From Algimonas arctica (lineage in GTDB: Bacteria; Pseudomonadota; Alphaproteobacteria; Caulobacterales; Maricaulaceae): 64,000 nt of DNA. The stretch lies in assembly GCF_014652695.1 (NCBI RefSeq), contig NZ_BMZH01000001.1, positions 124,001 through 188,000 on the forward strand, given 5' to 3'. Under the pieces are notes generated by a model that saw only the letters and a program-made list of their open reading frames with translations, did no database searches and was not told the origin of the DNA. Positions 45,836 to 55,455 of the stretch are shown here, in pieces. Every line of letters begins with the position of its first letter. Positions within the stretch are counted from its first letter, which is position 1. A program made the position numbers and the translations under genes.

Positions 45836-47236
45836 TTAGCCCCGCTGACTGACGCGGTAGATCGTTGGGACATTGGCTTCGATACATTCGATGATTGCTC
45901 CGGCGATGTCTTTTTTGGTCGCCTCCTCAATCCCTTGTAGGCCGGGTGAAGAGTTCACCTCGAGGATCTTCGGGCCAGTTGCGGAGCGTAAAATATCAAC
46001 GCCGGAGACATCCAGACGTAGGATTTTGGCGGCGCGAATGGCGGCGCGGCGTTCTTCTTTAGTGAGCTTCACCGTTTTGACGCTGCCGCCTTGGTGGACA
46101 TTGGAACGGAAATCACCGGGCGCCGCTGTCCGCATCATGGACCCGACGACTTTGCCATTGACGACAAAAGCGCGAATGTCGCTACCGGCCGCTTCTTTGA
46201 CAAACTCTTGGACCAGAAAGTGTGCGTTCAACCCGCGAAATGCGTCGATCAGGGCTGAGGCTGATTTCCGCGTTTCAGCCAAAACAACGCCGCGTCCCTG
46301 TGTGGATTCGAGTAATTTGACGACGGCAGGGCTGCCCCCGATGAGATCAAGAATATCATTCGTGTCACGTGCGCTTTTCGCGAAAGCTGTGGTCGGCATG
46401 CCGAGTCCATGTCGCGCCAAAAGCTGGTGCGCCAACAGTTTATCGCGGGACTTCCCGATACTGTCCGCCGTGTTGAGAACATAGACGCCCATGGCTTCGA
46501 ATTGGCGAACCACAGACATGCCGTAAAACGTAATTGAGGCGCCAATCCGGGGAATGATCGCATCGTAACTGACGAGGGGTTTTCCCTTGTAATGCACTTC
46601 AGGCTTATGACCGTTGATCGCCATGTAGCAACGGGACGTATAGATGGTTTCAATGGTGTGGCCGCGGGCTTCAGCCGCTTCGATCATCCGCTTATTGGAA
46701 TAATTGTTTGGACTTTGGGTGAGGATGCCAATTCGCAAAGGACGGTCTTGAACCGCGGATTTGCGCCGTTTTTTATAGACGGAATAAGACAGTGTCGTCT
46801 GGATGAAGCTTTCTGTTGGCCGGACGCTCATATCATCGGCAATCGCGGAGCGCCCCAATAACATGCGGTAACCCATCGTCTCACGATTGGTCAGGCTGAT
46901 TTCAATGGGCATGACTTTATCGCCAACTTTCGCCGTCGATTCGATGACGTAGCGAAGTTCTTTCTGGCCATTTGAGGATGTAATCATCCGTTTGTCTTTG
47001 ACCGGTGCGGAACAGACGACCTCGATAGAATGGTCATCTGGGTTTGGATGCATAATAAAGCGCACTTGCGGTTTTGCCTCAGACCCAAACGGTTCGACTC
47101 GAATAGCATGCAATGCGGAGGTTTTTGCTCCCGTATCGACCTTGGCCTTAATTGCGGGCAAGCCTAAATCAGGTAAAGCGATCCATTCTTCCCAACCGAG
47201 TGGGAATTTTGGGGCGGAAAATGTGTCGGAAGTCAT
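45836..47236 (-). CDS. rimK: Fusion of RimK-associated aspartyl-type protease domain (RimB-like) and RimK ligase
   Basis: The start taken is ATG 47236 (466 residues); the frame is open to 47317 but the extra part is not protein-like. Residues about 8-150 form an ATP-dependent zinc protease/RimB-like retropepsin domain (PAIKAKVDTGAKTSALHA, MGYRMLLGRSA). From about 165 onward is an ATP-grasp ligase: IGILTQSPNNYSNKR, TQGRGVVLAET, ILEVNSSPGLQGIEEAT. RimK adds glutamates to ribosomal protein S6 C-terminus and RimB trims them. Both activities in one chain would let one protein write and erase the tail. Function is inferred from the domains. Confidence 0.88.
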   Translation of the reverse strand: MTSDTFSAPKFPLGWEEWIALPDLGLPAIKAKVDTGAKTSALHAIRVEPFGSEAKPQVRFIMHPNPDDHSIEVVCSAPVKDKRMITSSNGQKELRYVIESTAKVGDKVMPIEISLTNRETMGYRMLLGRSAIADDMSVRPTESFIQTTLSYSVYKKRRKSAVQDRPLRIGILTQSPNNYSNKRMIEAAEARGHTIETIYTSRCYMAINGHKPEVHYKGKPLVSYDAIIPRIGASITFYGMSVVRQFEAMGVYVLNTADSIGKSRDKLLAHQLLARHGLGMPTTAFAKSARDTNDILDLIGGSPAVVKLLESTQGRGVVLAETRKSASALIDAFRGLNAHFLVQEFVKEAAGSDIRAFVVNGKVVGSMMRTAAPGDFRSNVHQGGSVKTVKLTKEERRAAIRAAKILRLDVSGVDILRSATGPKILEVNSSPGLQGIEEATKKDIAGAIIECIEANVPTIYRVSQRG

Positions 47237-47329
47237 GCGGGGTCTCTCTGGTGCGTCATAGCGTAGCTTGTCGAGCGGCCCTTTAGGCAGTAGTCTGGGC
47301 ATCGAATAGTAAAACAATAATAATGCGGA

Positions 47330-49027
47330 ATGGTCTTTTTCATGGATAGTAACGACTCAAGCGGCGCAAACGATCCCATCGAACGCGAAAGCATGGAATA
47401 TGATGTGGTTATCGTGGGGGCAGGCCCGGCGGGCCTCGCAGCGGCGATCCGCTTAAAGCAACTTAATCCAGAGACGTCCGTCGTGCTACTCGAAAAAGGC
47501 TCAGAAGTCGGCGCGCATATCTTGTCTGGGGCTGTGCTCGACGCAGTCGGATTAGAAAAGATTTTCCCAAATTTTCGCGAGGACCCATCTTGTCCGGTAA
47601 AGCAGGAAGTGACGTCAGATCACCTGACCGTCTTGGGGAAAGCGGGTTCGATCCGCGTCCCGAATTTCGTCATGCCGCCGCTGATGAGCAATCACGGGAA
47701 ATATATCGTTTCCATGGGGGCGGTGGCGCGTTGGATGGGCGATCAAGCTGAAGCGCTGGGCGTTGAGATTTTCCCCGGCATGTCATGTTCCAAGTTGATC
47801 TACCGTGAAGACGGGAGCCTCAAGGGCGTTGTCGCTGGTGAGTTTGGCTATGAAAAAGACGGCTCAAAGGGGCCGAACTATGAGCCGGGAATGGAACTGC
47901 ACGGAAAATATGTATTTCTAGCCGAAGGCGCGCGCGGATCACTCTCTCAAATCGCGATGGCGACTTACAATCTGCGTGATGGCGTTGATCCCCAAAAATT
48001 TGGTCTTGGGATGAAAGAAATCTGGGACGTGAAGCCTGAAAACCATGAGCTTGGCAAAGTCTATCACTCGGCGGGTTGGCCCTTGGGCATGAAACGTGGC
48101 GGCGGGTCATTCCTCTATCACGCTGAAAACAATCAGGTTTACCTCGGCATGATTGTCGACTTGAACTATGAAAACCCGCATGTTTATCCCTATATGGAAT
48201 TCCAGCGCTGGAAACATCACCCCGATATTGCGGCTGTGCTCGAAGGCGGTAAGCGCGTGTCTTATGGCGCACGCGTCGTGACGAAGGGCGGATACCAGTC
48301 TATGCCGCAAGCGGCCTTCCCCGGCGGTGCGCTGCTCGGATGTTCGGTGGGGCTTGTGAACCTTCCGCGGATCAAAGGCAATCATAACGCGATGCTATCG
48401 GGCGTCGCAGCTGCCGAGGCCGCAGACGCGGCGCTTAAATCCGGACGGTCAGGCGACACCCTGTCGGATTATGATCGCGAGATTCATGAGGGCGAGATTG
48501 GCGCAGACTTGAAACCCGTCCGCAATGTTGCGGCGCTCAATGGCCGGTTTGGCCCCTTCCTGGGCGGCATGGTTCTGGGCGGCATGGACATGTGGATGCA
48601 AACGCTGTTCAAATTCAGTCCCTTCGGCACGCTGTCACATCGCAAGAATGATGCAAAATCGACGGGGAAAGCGAAAGACCACAAACGAATTGATTATCCT
48701 AAACCTGATGGCGTTTTATCATTCGACCGTCTGACCAATGTTAGCTTCACCAACACGTATCACGGTGAAAACCAACCGAGTCACCTCAAACTGATTGATG
48801 CGAGCATCCCGATCGCCGTCAATCTACCCGAGTTTGATGAACCGGCGCAGCGGTACTGCCCCGCCGGTGTGTATGAAGTTGTGGTCGAAGAGGGGGGCGA
48901 GCCCAAATTCGTCATCAATTCGCAAAACTGCATTCACTGTAAAACGTGTGACCTCAAAGATCCGTCAGAGAATATCGTCTGGACTGTGCCCGAAGGCGGT
49001 GGCGGCCCAAATTACGCGGGCATGTAA
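47330..49027 (+). CDS. etfD: Electron transfer flavoprotein-ubiquinone oxidoreductase
   Basis: The 565-residue enzyme passes electrons from reduced ETF to ubiquinone at the inner membrane. The FAD loop VVIVGAGPAGLAAAIRL is at about 25-41, the quinone-binding middle contains GWPLGMKRGGGSFLYH, and the C-terminus has [4Fe-4S] cysteines in YCPAGVYE and NCIHCKTCDLKDP. ATG 47330 has weak GCGGA before it; ATG 47342 is possible. It diverges from rimK. Confidence 0.97.
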   Translation: MVFFMDSNDSSGANDPIERESMEYDVVIVGAGPAGLAAAIRLKQLNPETSVVLLEKGSEVGAHILSGAVLDAVGLEKIFPNFREDPSCPVKQEVTSDHLTVLGKAGSIRVPNFVMPPLMSNHGKYIVSMGAVARWMGDQAEALGVEIFPGMSCSKLIYREDGSLKGVVAGEFGYEKDGSKGPNYEPGMELHGKYVFLAEGARGSLSQIAMATYNLRDGVDPQKFGLGMKEIWDVKPENHELGKVYHSAGWPLGMKRGGGSFLYHAENNQVYLGMIVDLNYENPHVYPYMEFQRWKHHPDIAAVLEGGKRVSYGARVVTKGGYQSMPQAAFPGGALLGCSVGLVNLPRIKGNHNAMLSGVAAAEAADAALKSGRSGDTLSDYDREIHEGEIGADLKPVRNVAALNGRFGPFLGGMVLGGMDMWMQTLFKFSPFGTLSHRKNDAKSTGKAKDHKRIDYPKPDGVLSFDRLTNVSFTNTYHGENQPSHLKLIDASIPIAVNLPEFDEPAQRYCPAGVYEVVVEEGGEPKFVINSQNCIHCKTCDLKDPSENIVWTVPEGGGGPNYAGM

Positions 49028-49060
49028 TCACTCAGTCGTTACTGTCTGACCGAAACGTAA

Positions 49061-49087
49061 AGTCACGCGCCCTGTTGGGCCGTGACT
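49061..49087 (+). terminator. Hairpin after etfD
   Basis: AGTCACG-C-GCCC and GGGC-CGTGACT form an 11-pair stem with one bulge over a TGTT loop, between etfD and the TPR gene. There is no U-run, so it may act only with Rho or as a processing site. Confidence 0.4.
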
Positions 49088-49107
49088 GATCCTGCTAGGG
49101 CCACTTT

Positions 49108-50814
49108 ATGAATTTTCGCGCTCTTTTCCTCACTGCGGCACTCCTCATTGTTCCGTTTGGCCAATCTATGGCCGCAGACACGGCGGTTGATGATCAACGA
49201 GCGCGTATGCTGGGCGACTATTTGTCTGGCAGCTACGCGCGCTATCTCGGCGACCCAAGAGCGCAGTCAAAATTTTTCCAAGACGCGTTTACACTCGCCC
49301 CCGAAGACAAACGGCTTGGTCGTTTAGCGCTATATTCGGCCCTGTTTTCGGATGACCGAAAGCTTGCGAAGGATACGGCCGAGCGACTTTATGATCAGGA
49401 TAAAACAGAAAGCATGGCCCGCGCCGTCCTCGCTGTTGATGCCTTTTCCAAGGGCCGGACGGCGCGTGTCCGCAAATATGCGACGGACCCGACGGCTGAC
49501 TTCACAATGGGCCTGGTTTTGAAGATTTTGCTTGGATGGACGCGAGTTGATGAAGGAAAATATGAAGCAGCGCGAAAAACCTTCGTCTCAATGGGCGAAA
49601 GCGAATATTTCAAAGTATTAGGCGAGCTTCAAATCGCTAAATTGGAAGGCCGGCGGGGGAATGTCGAGGCGGCGAACGCAATGTTTGACCGTGTTGAGGC
49701 CAGCGGAATTCCGGCATTGGAATATAATCTTGCCCGGGTTCGGTTCGAAGCCTCGAATAAGATGACAGATGCTGCGATTGCCCGACTAGAGGCGATGATT
49801 GAAGAGAATGCCGCCGCTGAAATCGGTCCTGCGGGCGCGTATTTGGATCGCTTGAAAGCGGGAAAACGGCTGCCCAAACTCTCGGAACGCGCCGAGGCGG
49901 CTCGGGCTTTGACGGATCCGTCATTTGCGTTTTTTGTCCGCAATCAATCGGTTGATGGCGCGGAAACGTTCTTGCGTTTCGCCCGCTGGGTTGAACCGGA
50001 TTTTGATCGGGCTGCGATCTGGCTCTCAGGATTGTTGGAAGAAACCCATCCAGAGATGGACCCGGTCACGCGGAGTGAAATCATCGCGCTTTATGACTCG
50101 GTGAACGACGGCAGCCCTTATTACGTCAATGCGCGCATGGGACTGGCCAATCAGTTGTTTGATGAAGAACAAGACGACACGGCGATTGCAATTCTCGAAG
50201 GACTTTCAGACACTCACCCATCTTATTTCACACGCGAAGCGCTTGGACGGGCGCGTTTTTTCCGGGAAAACTGGGACGAGGCATTGCCGTTCTATACGGA
50301 ATTAGTCGAGAGCCTGTCCGAAGCTGAACTGACCGCTAACCCGGAGCCGTTGCGCCTCCGCGGTATTATTTATGAGCGGCTTGAACGCTGGGATGAAGCG
50401 GAAGCCGATTTCCTACGTGTTTTGGATTATAAACCGGATGATACCGATACGCTTAACTATCTCGGTTACACGTGGGTGGACCGGGGAGAGAACTTGACAC
50501 GGGGCTTCGAAATGATCGAAAAAGCCGTTGCTTTAGAGCCAAATTCCGGGGCCATTGTCGATAGTTTGGGCTGGGCGCATTATAAATTAGGACGGTATGA
50601 CGAGGCCAAAAAACATCTTGAAAATGCTGTCGTCCTGACGCCCTATTCTGCCACGATTATCGATCATCTCGGGGACGCCTATTGGCGCGTTGGTCGGAAA
50701 CGCGAAGCGACCTACCAATGGAAAAGAGCACTGGAATTTGATCCGACTGAGGATGAAATCGTGGCCATTCAAGCCAAGCTTGAGGCCGGACCTGACGCTG
50801 TTCCTGCGTCTTGA
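49108..50814 (+). CDS. Exported TPR protein
   Basis: The 568-residue product has a signal peptide (residues 1-22, QSMA-A) and is otherwise alpha-helical repeats. The clearest TPRs are at about 415-530 (AEADFLRVLDYKPDDTDTL, MIEKAVALEPNSGAIVDSLG, AKKHLENAVVLTPYSA). It should act as a periplasmic scaffold. Position between etfD and ispE is conserved in alphaproteobacteria. Its partners are unknown. Confidence 0.85.
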   Translation: MNFRALFLTAALLIVPFGQSMAADTAVDDQRARMLGDYLSGSYARYLGDPRAQSKFFQDAFTLAPEDKRLGRLALYSALFSDDRKLAKDTAERLYDQDKTESMARAVLAVDAFSKGRTARVRKYATDPTADFTMGLVLKILLGWTRVDEGKYEAARKTFVSMGESEYFKVLGELQIAKLEGRRGNVEAANAMFDRVEASGIPALEYNLARVRFEASNKMTDAAIARLEAMIEENAAAEIGPAGAYLDRLKAGKRLPKLSERAEAARALTDPSFAFFVRNQSVDGAETFLRFARWVEPDFDRAAIWLSGLLEETHPEMDPVTRSEIIALYDSVNDGSPYYVNARMGLANQLFDEEQDDTAIAILEGLSDTHPSYFTREALGRARFFRENWDEALPFYTELVESLSEAELTANPEPLRLRGIIYERLERWDEAEADFLRVLDYKPDDTDTLNYLGYTWVDRGENLTRGFEMIEKAVALEPNSGAIVDSLGWAHYKLGRYDEAKKHLENAVVLTPYSATIIDHLGDAYWRVGRKREATYQWKRALEFDPTEDEIVAIQAKLEAGPDAVPAS

Positions 50815-50826
50815 AGACCGCTGAGC

Positions 50827-51636
50827 ATGCTCTGTCGCGCCAAGGTTAATCTTACGCTGCACGTCGGAGCCCCCATCGTCTCTGGACGTTGGTCTGGTTA
50901 TCATCCGGTCGAAAGCCTTGTCGTCTTCGCCAACTTTGGAGACGATATTGTTTTTGCGCCTGACAGCGAAAGTTCGCTCACGATTTGCGGACCTTTCGGG
51001 GCGGGCCTAACAGCGGGACCGGATAATTTGATCACGAAAGCGCTGAGAGCGTGTGACGCGCCACCGCAGTCTGTACGTTTGACAAAACGGCTTCCGGTGT
51101 CGTCCGGCCTAGGTGGAGGGTCGACAAATGCAGCAGCGGTTTTGCGGGTGTTTGATCCGGGGCAACGGGTCGATGATGTGTCTTTAGGCGCCGATATTCC
51201 GGTCTGTCGGCTGTCGAAAACGTCGTTGATGGAAGGCATAGGGGAGGTCGTCAGTGCGGTGCCACACTTGGGGTCAATGTCGGCGGTTTTGGTAAACCCC
51301 GGTGTTCCGGTCAACACTGGCGATATATTCAGGGCCTATGACAGCACACATCCGCCTGTGGTGCCTCATAAAACGGCACGACAGGGTAGTCTGTTAGAAC
51401 GCGCCCTATCCGGGACAAATGATCTTGAAGCCCCAGCGATCGCTGCCGCCCCCGTCATTGGGGCTGTCCTGACAATTCTCCGCGCTCAGCCTGAGTGTAA
51501 CTTAGCGCGAATGAGCGGGTCTGGCGGAACGTGTTTTGGCCTGTTTTCCAGTGACGATGCGGCCACACGCGCCGCCGACGTCCTGTCCCAGCGGGGATGG
51601 TGGGCCGTTGCAACACGCTTAGGCGAACCGTCATGA
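50827..51636 (+). CDS. ispE: 4-diphosphocytidyl-2-C-methyl-D-erythritol kinase
   Basis: The 269-residue GHMP kinase carries out a mid step of the MEP isoprenoid route. RAKVNLTLHV near the N-terminus, PVSSGLGGGSTNAAAVLR as the ATP loop, LGADIPVC, and ARMSGSGGTCFGLF at the C-terminus are all in place. Its products feed ispB and the crt genes in the window. The stop overlaps the next gene (ATGATG). Confidence 0.94.
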   Translation: MLCRAKVNLTLHVGAPIVSGRWSGYHPVESLVVFANFGDDIVFAPDSESSLTICGPFGAGLTAGPDNLITKALRACDAPPQSVRLTKRLPVSSGLGGGSTNAAAVLRVFDPGQRVDDVSLGADIPVCRLSKTSLMEGIGEVVSAVPHLGSMSAVLVNPGVPVNTGDIFRAYDSTHPPVVPHKTARQGSLLERALSGTNDLEAPAIAAAPVIGAVLTILRAQPECNLARMSGSGGTCFGLFSSDDAATRAADVLSQRGWWAVATRLGEPS

Positions 51637-52682
51637 TGGCGCTCAATAGCCTCATAGCGCTACAGATTGCAGGCGTTGCCTTTTGTGTCTCACTGGCCGT
51701 TACGGCGTTGGCCAAATTGAGCGGGTTGGGCGATATTCCCGATCACCGCTCCAGCCATGCCAGAGTCACGCCCACAGGCGGTGGGCTTGGGATTATAGCG
51801 GGGATTGGAGCCGCGATTTTGCTGGCAGGATTATTTTATCAGGACCGTTTATTGTCCCACCCAGGCAGTGCGCAGAAGCTCGCAACCTTGTTGTCGTTGA
51901 GCTTTGCGGTCGCCTTTCTGGGCTTGCTGGATGACCGATATGTCGTGTCATCAAAACTAAAATTTGGATTGATCCTTGTGATTTCGATCTTCGGCGCGCT
52001 TGCAATTGGACCAATCACCCGGCTGCCCTTTGGCGCGGATCATCTTTATCTGGTCTGGTGGATTGGACTGGGGGGCTCTGCTTTATGGCTCTTTACGGTC
52101 TCCAATGCCGTCAATTTTATGGACGGGATTAATGGCTTATTCGGGCTCTCTATGGCTATTGCCAGCGCGGCACTTTGTGCCTTGGCTTTGAAAGTCGGTG
52201 CGCCGGTGACAGCGCTCATCACCCTGTCATTAGCGGCCAGTTTACTGGGCTTTCTCCCGTATAATTTGCGGTCTAAGGCGTCCGTGTTTTCAGGCGATTG
52301 CGGCTCGCTCGGAGCGGCCTTTCTCTACGCCGGGGCTGTTTTGTTTCTCGTCAATGAACAGCCCGAATTGAAGTTGCTCTATGCCGGTCCGCTTCTGATT
52401 TTACCGATTTTGACGGATGTTCTTTTGACCCTTGTGCGCAAGCCTCTCAAAGGGATCGCCGTGCTTGCGCCACATAACACGCATATTTATCAACGCTGGG
52501 CACGTCATCGCGGCAGTCATGTCAGGATATCATTGATTTATGGAATCTTGGCCGCGCTGATGGCGACTGCGGTCCATGAAGCGTATGTCCGAGGCGGGCT
52601 CGGATCGTTGTTAGGGCTTGGCTTGATTGTTGGTGTCTTCGTCTGTCTTTATCTTGTGCGTTCGGCCAGCCTGCCGGATTAG
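51633..52682 (+). CDS. Polyprenyl-phosphate sugar-1-phosphate transferase (WecA/MraY-like)
   Basis: The 349-residue polytopic membrane protein begins at ATG 51633 inside the ispE stop. About ten helices alternate with the family's cytoplasmic loops: DHRSSHARVTPTGGG, LGLLDDRYVV (metal/substrate Asp-Asp), NAVNFMDGINGL and SGDCGSLGAAFLYAG. HNTHIYQRW is the His-rich loop of the WecA side. It would put a sugar phosphate on undecaprenyl phosphate to start a surface glycan. The sugar cannot be told. Confidence 0.9.
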   Translation: MMALNSLIALQIAGVAFCVSLAVTALAKLSGLGDIPDHRSSHARVTPTGGGLGIIAGIGAAILLAGLFYQDRLLSHPGSAQKLATLLSLSFAVAFLGLLDDRYVVSSKLKFGLILVISIFGALAIGPITRLPFGADHLYLVWWIGLGGSALWLFTVSNAVNFMDGINGLFGLSMAIASAALCALALKVGAPVTALITLSLAASLLGFLPYNLRSKASVFSGDCGSLGAAFLYAGAVLFLVNEQPELKLLYAGPLLILPILTDVLLTLVRKPLKGIAVLAPHNTHIYQRWARHRGSHVRISLIYGILAALMATAVHEAYVRGGLGSLLGLGLIVGVFVCLYLVRSASLPD

Positions 52683-52690
52683 CGAGGCGA

Positions 52691-53716
52691 TTAGGACGCG
52701 CGTGACACAACGTAGGCGGCGAGGTTTTGCAGACAATCCCGTAGAGGTGACGCTTCAAACACATCCATCGCTTCAATTGCTTCGACGGAAAAACGTCGGG
52801 CCATTTGGATCGTTTCTTCCAGTGCTTCCGTGCGTTTTAGAATCGAAATTGCGCGTTGCAGGTCCAAATCATCTTGTTCGCGATCAACAATGACTTTGCG
52901 CCAGAAAGCGGTTTCCGCATCAGTGGCTTTCCCAAGAGCGCGAATGACGGGCAGGGTCATTTTGCCTTCACGGAAATCATCGCCGAGGGATTTTCCCAAC
53001 GCGCTTTGCTGTCCGTCATAATCCAGTGCGTCATCAATTAGTTGAAAGGCGAGGCCGAGTTTCATGCCATAATCGCGGAGTGCGGCTCGTTTTTCCGCAT
53101 CTTGGTCTGCGATTACGGGAGACACTTCGGTGGCTGCGGCGAACAGGGCGGCCGTTTTTGCCTCAATCACGCTCATATATTCGGCTTCGGTCATGGCGAT
53201 ATTGCGTAGGCTTGCGAGCTGCCTCACTTCGCCTTCCGCAATCACAGACGCCGCATTAGACAGAATGCCAAGTGCTTCCATTGATCCGGTTTCAACCATC
53301 AAATTGAACGCGCGCGCAAACAGGAAGTCACCAACCAAGATTGAGGCGCTATTGCCCCAAATCAGGTTTGCGGGTTTCTTTCCGCGCCTCAAATTCGATT
53401 CGTCGACCACATCGTCGTGGAGAAGCGTCGCGGAATGAATAAATTCCACAGCCGCGGCTAATTTATGATGAGCTGTGCCGCCGTGAGCGGTCGTGTAACC
53501 GCAAAGCTGCGCCGTCGCGACAGTCAAAAGGGGGCGGAGCCGTTTGCCACCCGCGCCAACTAAATGCTGCGCAAGATCGGGAATCATGCCGACAGGCGAA
53601 TGCATCCGCTTAACGATCAGCGCGTCTACCGCCGCCATATCGTCTTCGCAGAGAGCCCAGAGATTTTGGGCTGGGGAAAGCGCGTTGTCGCGTTGAATCT
53701 GTGCCGGAGCGATCAA
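52691..53716 (-). CDS. ispB: Polyprenyl diphosphate synthase (ubiquinone side chain type)
   Basis: The 341-residue trans-prenyl synthase starts at a TTG preceded by AAAGGA at 8 bases. It has GGKRLRP, the first Asp-rich motif LLHDDVVDES and the second LIDDALDYDG. Residues ahead of the first motif are small (HSAT), which fits a long-chain product. It most likely makes the ubiquinone tail (octaprenyl or decaprenyl). Confidence 0.93.
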   Translation of the reverse strand: MIAPAQIQRDNALSPAQNLWALCEDDMAAVDALIVKRMHSPVGMIPDLAQHLVGAGGKRLRPLLTVATAQLCGYTTAHGGTAHHKLAAAVEFIHSATLLHDDVVDESNLRRGKKPANLIWGNSASILVGDFLFARAFNLMVETGSMEALGILSNAASVIAEGEVRQLASLRNIAMTEAEYMSVIEAKTAALFAAATEVSPVIADQDAEKRAALRDYGMKLGLAFQLIDDALDYDGQQSALGKSLGDDFREGKMTLPVIRALGKATDAETAFWRKVIVDREQDDLDLQRAISILKRTEALEETIQMARRFSVEAIEAMDVFEASPLRDCLQNLAAYVVSRAS

Positions 53717-53831
53717 AACAGGGTCCTTTGTTCTTGAGCATAGTTACGAGGGGGACCGCTCTCGCACAAGTGACAATGGCGTATCGCAGGGCAGGCTTGC
53801 ATTATTGTCGCGGTAAGCCGACATAATTTTC

Positions 53832-54050
53832 ATGATCTCACTTATTATTACGACCAACCCCGCCACATTATCCTTTGCCGAGGCCGTACTTCGCGACGCA
53901 CAGATCGAATGTTTCGTCATGGACCAGAATATGAGCGTATTGGAACCCGGAATTATGATCCCGAAACGGCTCATGGTGCTTGATGACGATGTCGCGGATG
54001 CCCGAGACGTGTTGACCGATGCGGGGATTGGGAATGAGTTGGAACGCTAA
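53832..54050 (+). CDS. DUF2007 protein
   Basis: The 72-residue protein matches DUF2007: [35 protein letters not shown]. The small ferredoxin-like fold is often described as a putative signal-transducing domain. No function is established. It precedes glyQ by 68 bases. Confidence 0.85.
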   Translation: MISLIITTNPATLSFAEAVLRDAQIECFVMDQNMSVLEPGIMIPKRLMVLDDDVADARDVLTDAGIGNELER

Positions 54051-54118
54051 GCTGCAAACCGACCTCAAAACAGGGCATTCGGGTTGAACTTCGCGCGCGA
54101 ACAGCTAAAGCCCCGCCC

Positions 54119-55030
54119 ATGACGAAGACAGTCGCTAAACCAGCCTCCTTTCAGGATTTCATCCTCGCCCTGCAAATCTATTGGTCGCAGCAAGGCTGCG
54201 CGATCTTGCAGCCGTTTGATACGGAAGTCGGGGCGGGAACGCTGCACCCAGCAACGGTCCTGCGCTCGCTCGGGCCAAAGCCGTGGAATGTGGCTTATGT
54301 ACAGCCGTCGCGCCGCCCAGCCGATGGGCGTTACGGCGAAAACCCAAACCGCTTGCAGCATTACTATCAGTTTCAAGTCATCATGAAGCCGAACCCGGTC
54401 AATTTGCAGGAGCTTTATCTCGGCAGTCTTGATGCGATCGGGATCGACCGCACCATGCATGACATCCGCTTTGTTGAGGATGATTGGGAAAATCCGACGG
54501 TTGGCGCATGGGGATTGGGCTGGGAAGTCTGGTGCGACGGGATGGAAGTCAGCCAATATACCTATTTCCAACAGGTCGGCGGTCTCGATGTTGACCTTGT
54601 CTCTGGCGAGCTAACCTACGGGCTAGAGCGCTTGGCCATGTATGTGTTCGGCGTTGATAATGTCTACGACCTGCCATTCAATGCGCCCGGCACGCCGCAC
54701 AGCCTGACTTACGGCGATGTGTTCCACCAAAATGAAGTGGAACAAAGCACCTATAATTTCGAATATGCCAATACGGATAATGTTTTGAAGCGGTTCGAAT
54801 TTGCCGAAGAAGAATGCAAAGCGCTGCTCGCGCTCGACACACCGTTGCCGTTGCCCGCCTATGAACATGCGCTCAAGGCCTCGCATAATTTCAATATTCT
54901 CGACGCGCGCGGCGTTGTGTCCCCGACTCAACGACAAGAATATATCAAGCGGGTGAGGGATTTGGCCAAAGGTTGCGCGCAAAGTTGGGTCGAGGGCGAA
55001 AAAGCCCGCGCTGAAGGAGCGTCAGCATGA
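54119..55030 (+). CDS. glyQ: Glycine--tRNA ligase alpha subunit
   Basis: The 303-residue subunit carries the catalytic class II core: [68 protein letters not shown]. It forms the bacterial alpha2beta2 GlyRS with glyS. Its stop overlaps the start of a small lipoprotein gene (ATGA) rather than glyS. Confidence 0.98.
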   Translation: MTKTVAKPASFQDFILALQIYWSQQGCAILQPFDTEVGAGTLHPATVLRSLGPKPWNVAYVQPSRRPADGRYGENPNRLQHYYQFQVIMKPNPVNLQELYLGSLDAIGIDRTMHDIRFVEDDWENPTVGAWGLGWEVWCDGMEVSQYTYFQQVGGLDVDLVSGELTYGLERLAMYVFGVDNVYDLPFNAPGTPHSLTYGDVFHQNEVEQSTYNFEYANTDNVLKRFEFAEEECKALLALDTPLPLPAYEHALKASHNFNILDARGVVSPTQRQEYIKRVRDLAKGCAQSWVEGEKARAEGASA

Positions 55031-55455
55031 GTCTGAGAGCTTTATTTCCCGTCGCGACCATGGCGGCGCTTGTCGCTCTATCCGCATGCAATCGCCCTTC
55101 GGGAGATTTGACAGGGACGTTCGAGACCTTGTTGCTCGCCACGATTGAAAACCCGGGATGCGTGTTTCGGTCCGCTGAGACGCCTGAGGATGATGAGGCC
55201 GTCATCTTTGCAACTTACGCCGGAAACCTCGATTATATTGCTGTCACCCGTTTCAAGGGCGAAACGATTAAGTTGGTCCCGAAAGAGGTGCCAGACATGT
55301 CGACCGATACGTTCGATGTGACCTATGAAGTGATTGATTATCTGCGCTGGCAAGTGCGGGCCGTGGTCGACAATGGAATTGGCGAATTGCGCCTGATCCA
55401 AAACGGGGAACCCACGGATATTGTCTCACCGATGATCGGGAGCTGCGAGACATAA
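55027..55455 (+). CDS. Lipoprotein of unknown function between glyQ and glyS
   Basis: The 142-residue product has a signal peptide with lipobox LSAC at residues 18-21 ([13 protein letters not shown]). The mature part has two further Cys (GCVF, GSCET) and mixed beta-strands. It overlaps glyQ by ATGA at its start and glyS by TAATG at its end, so all three are translationally linked. No family was recognised. Confidence 0.75.
   Translation: MSLRALFPVATMAALVALSACNRPSGDLTGTFETLLLATIENPGCVFRSAETPEDDEAVIFATYAGNLDYIAVTRFKGETIKLVPKEVPDMSTDTFDVTYEVIDYLRWQVRAVVDNGIGELRLIQNGEPTDIVSPMIGSCET

Noticed and set aside
47237-47317. N-terminal extension of the RimK fusion
   Set aside because: It would use up the divergent promoter space and has no similarity to the domain that begins just after ATG 47236.
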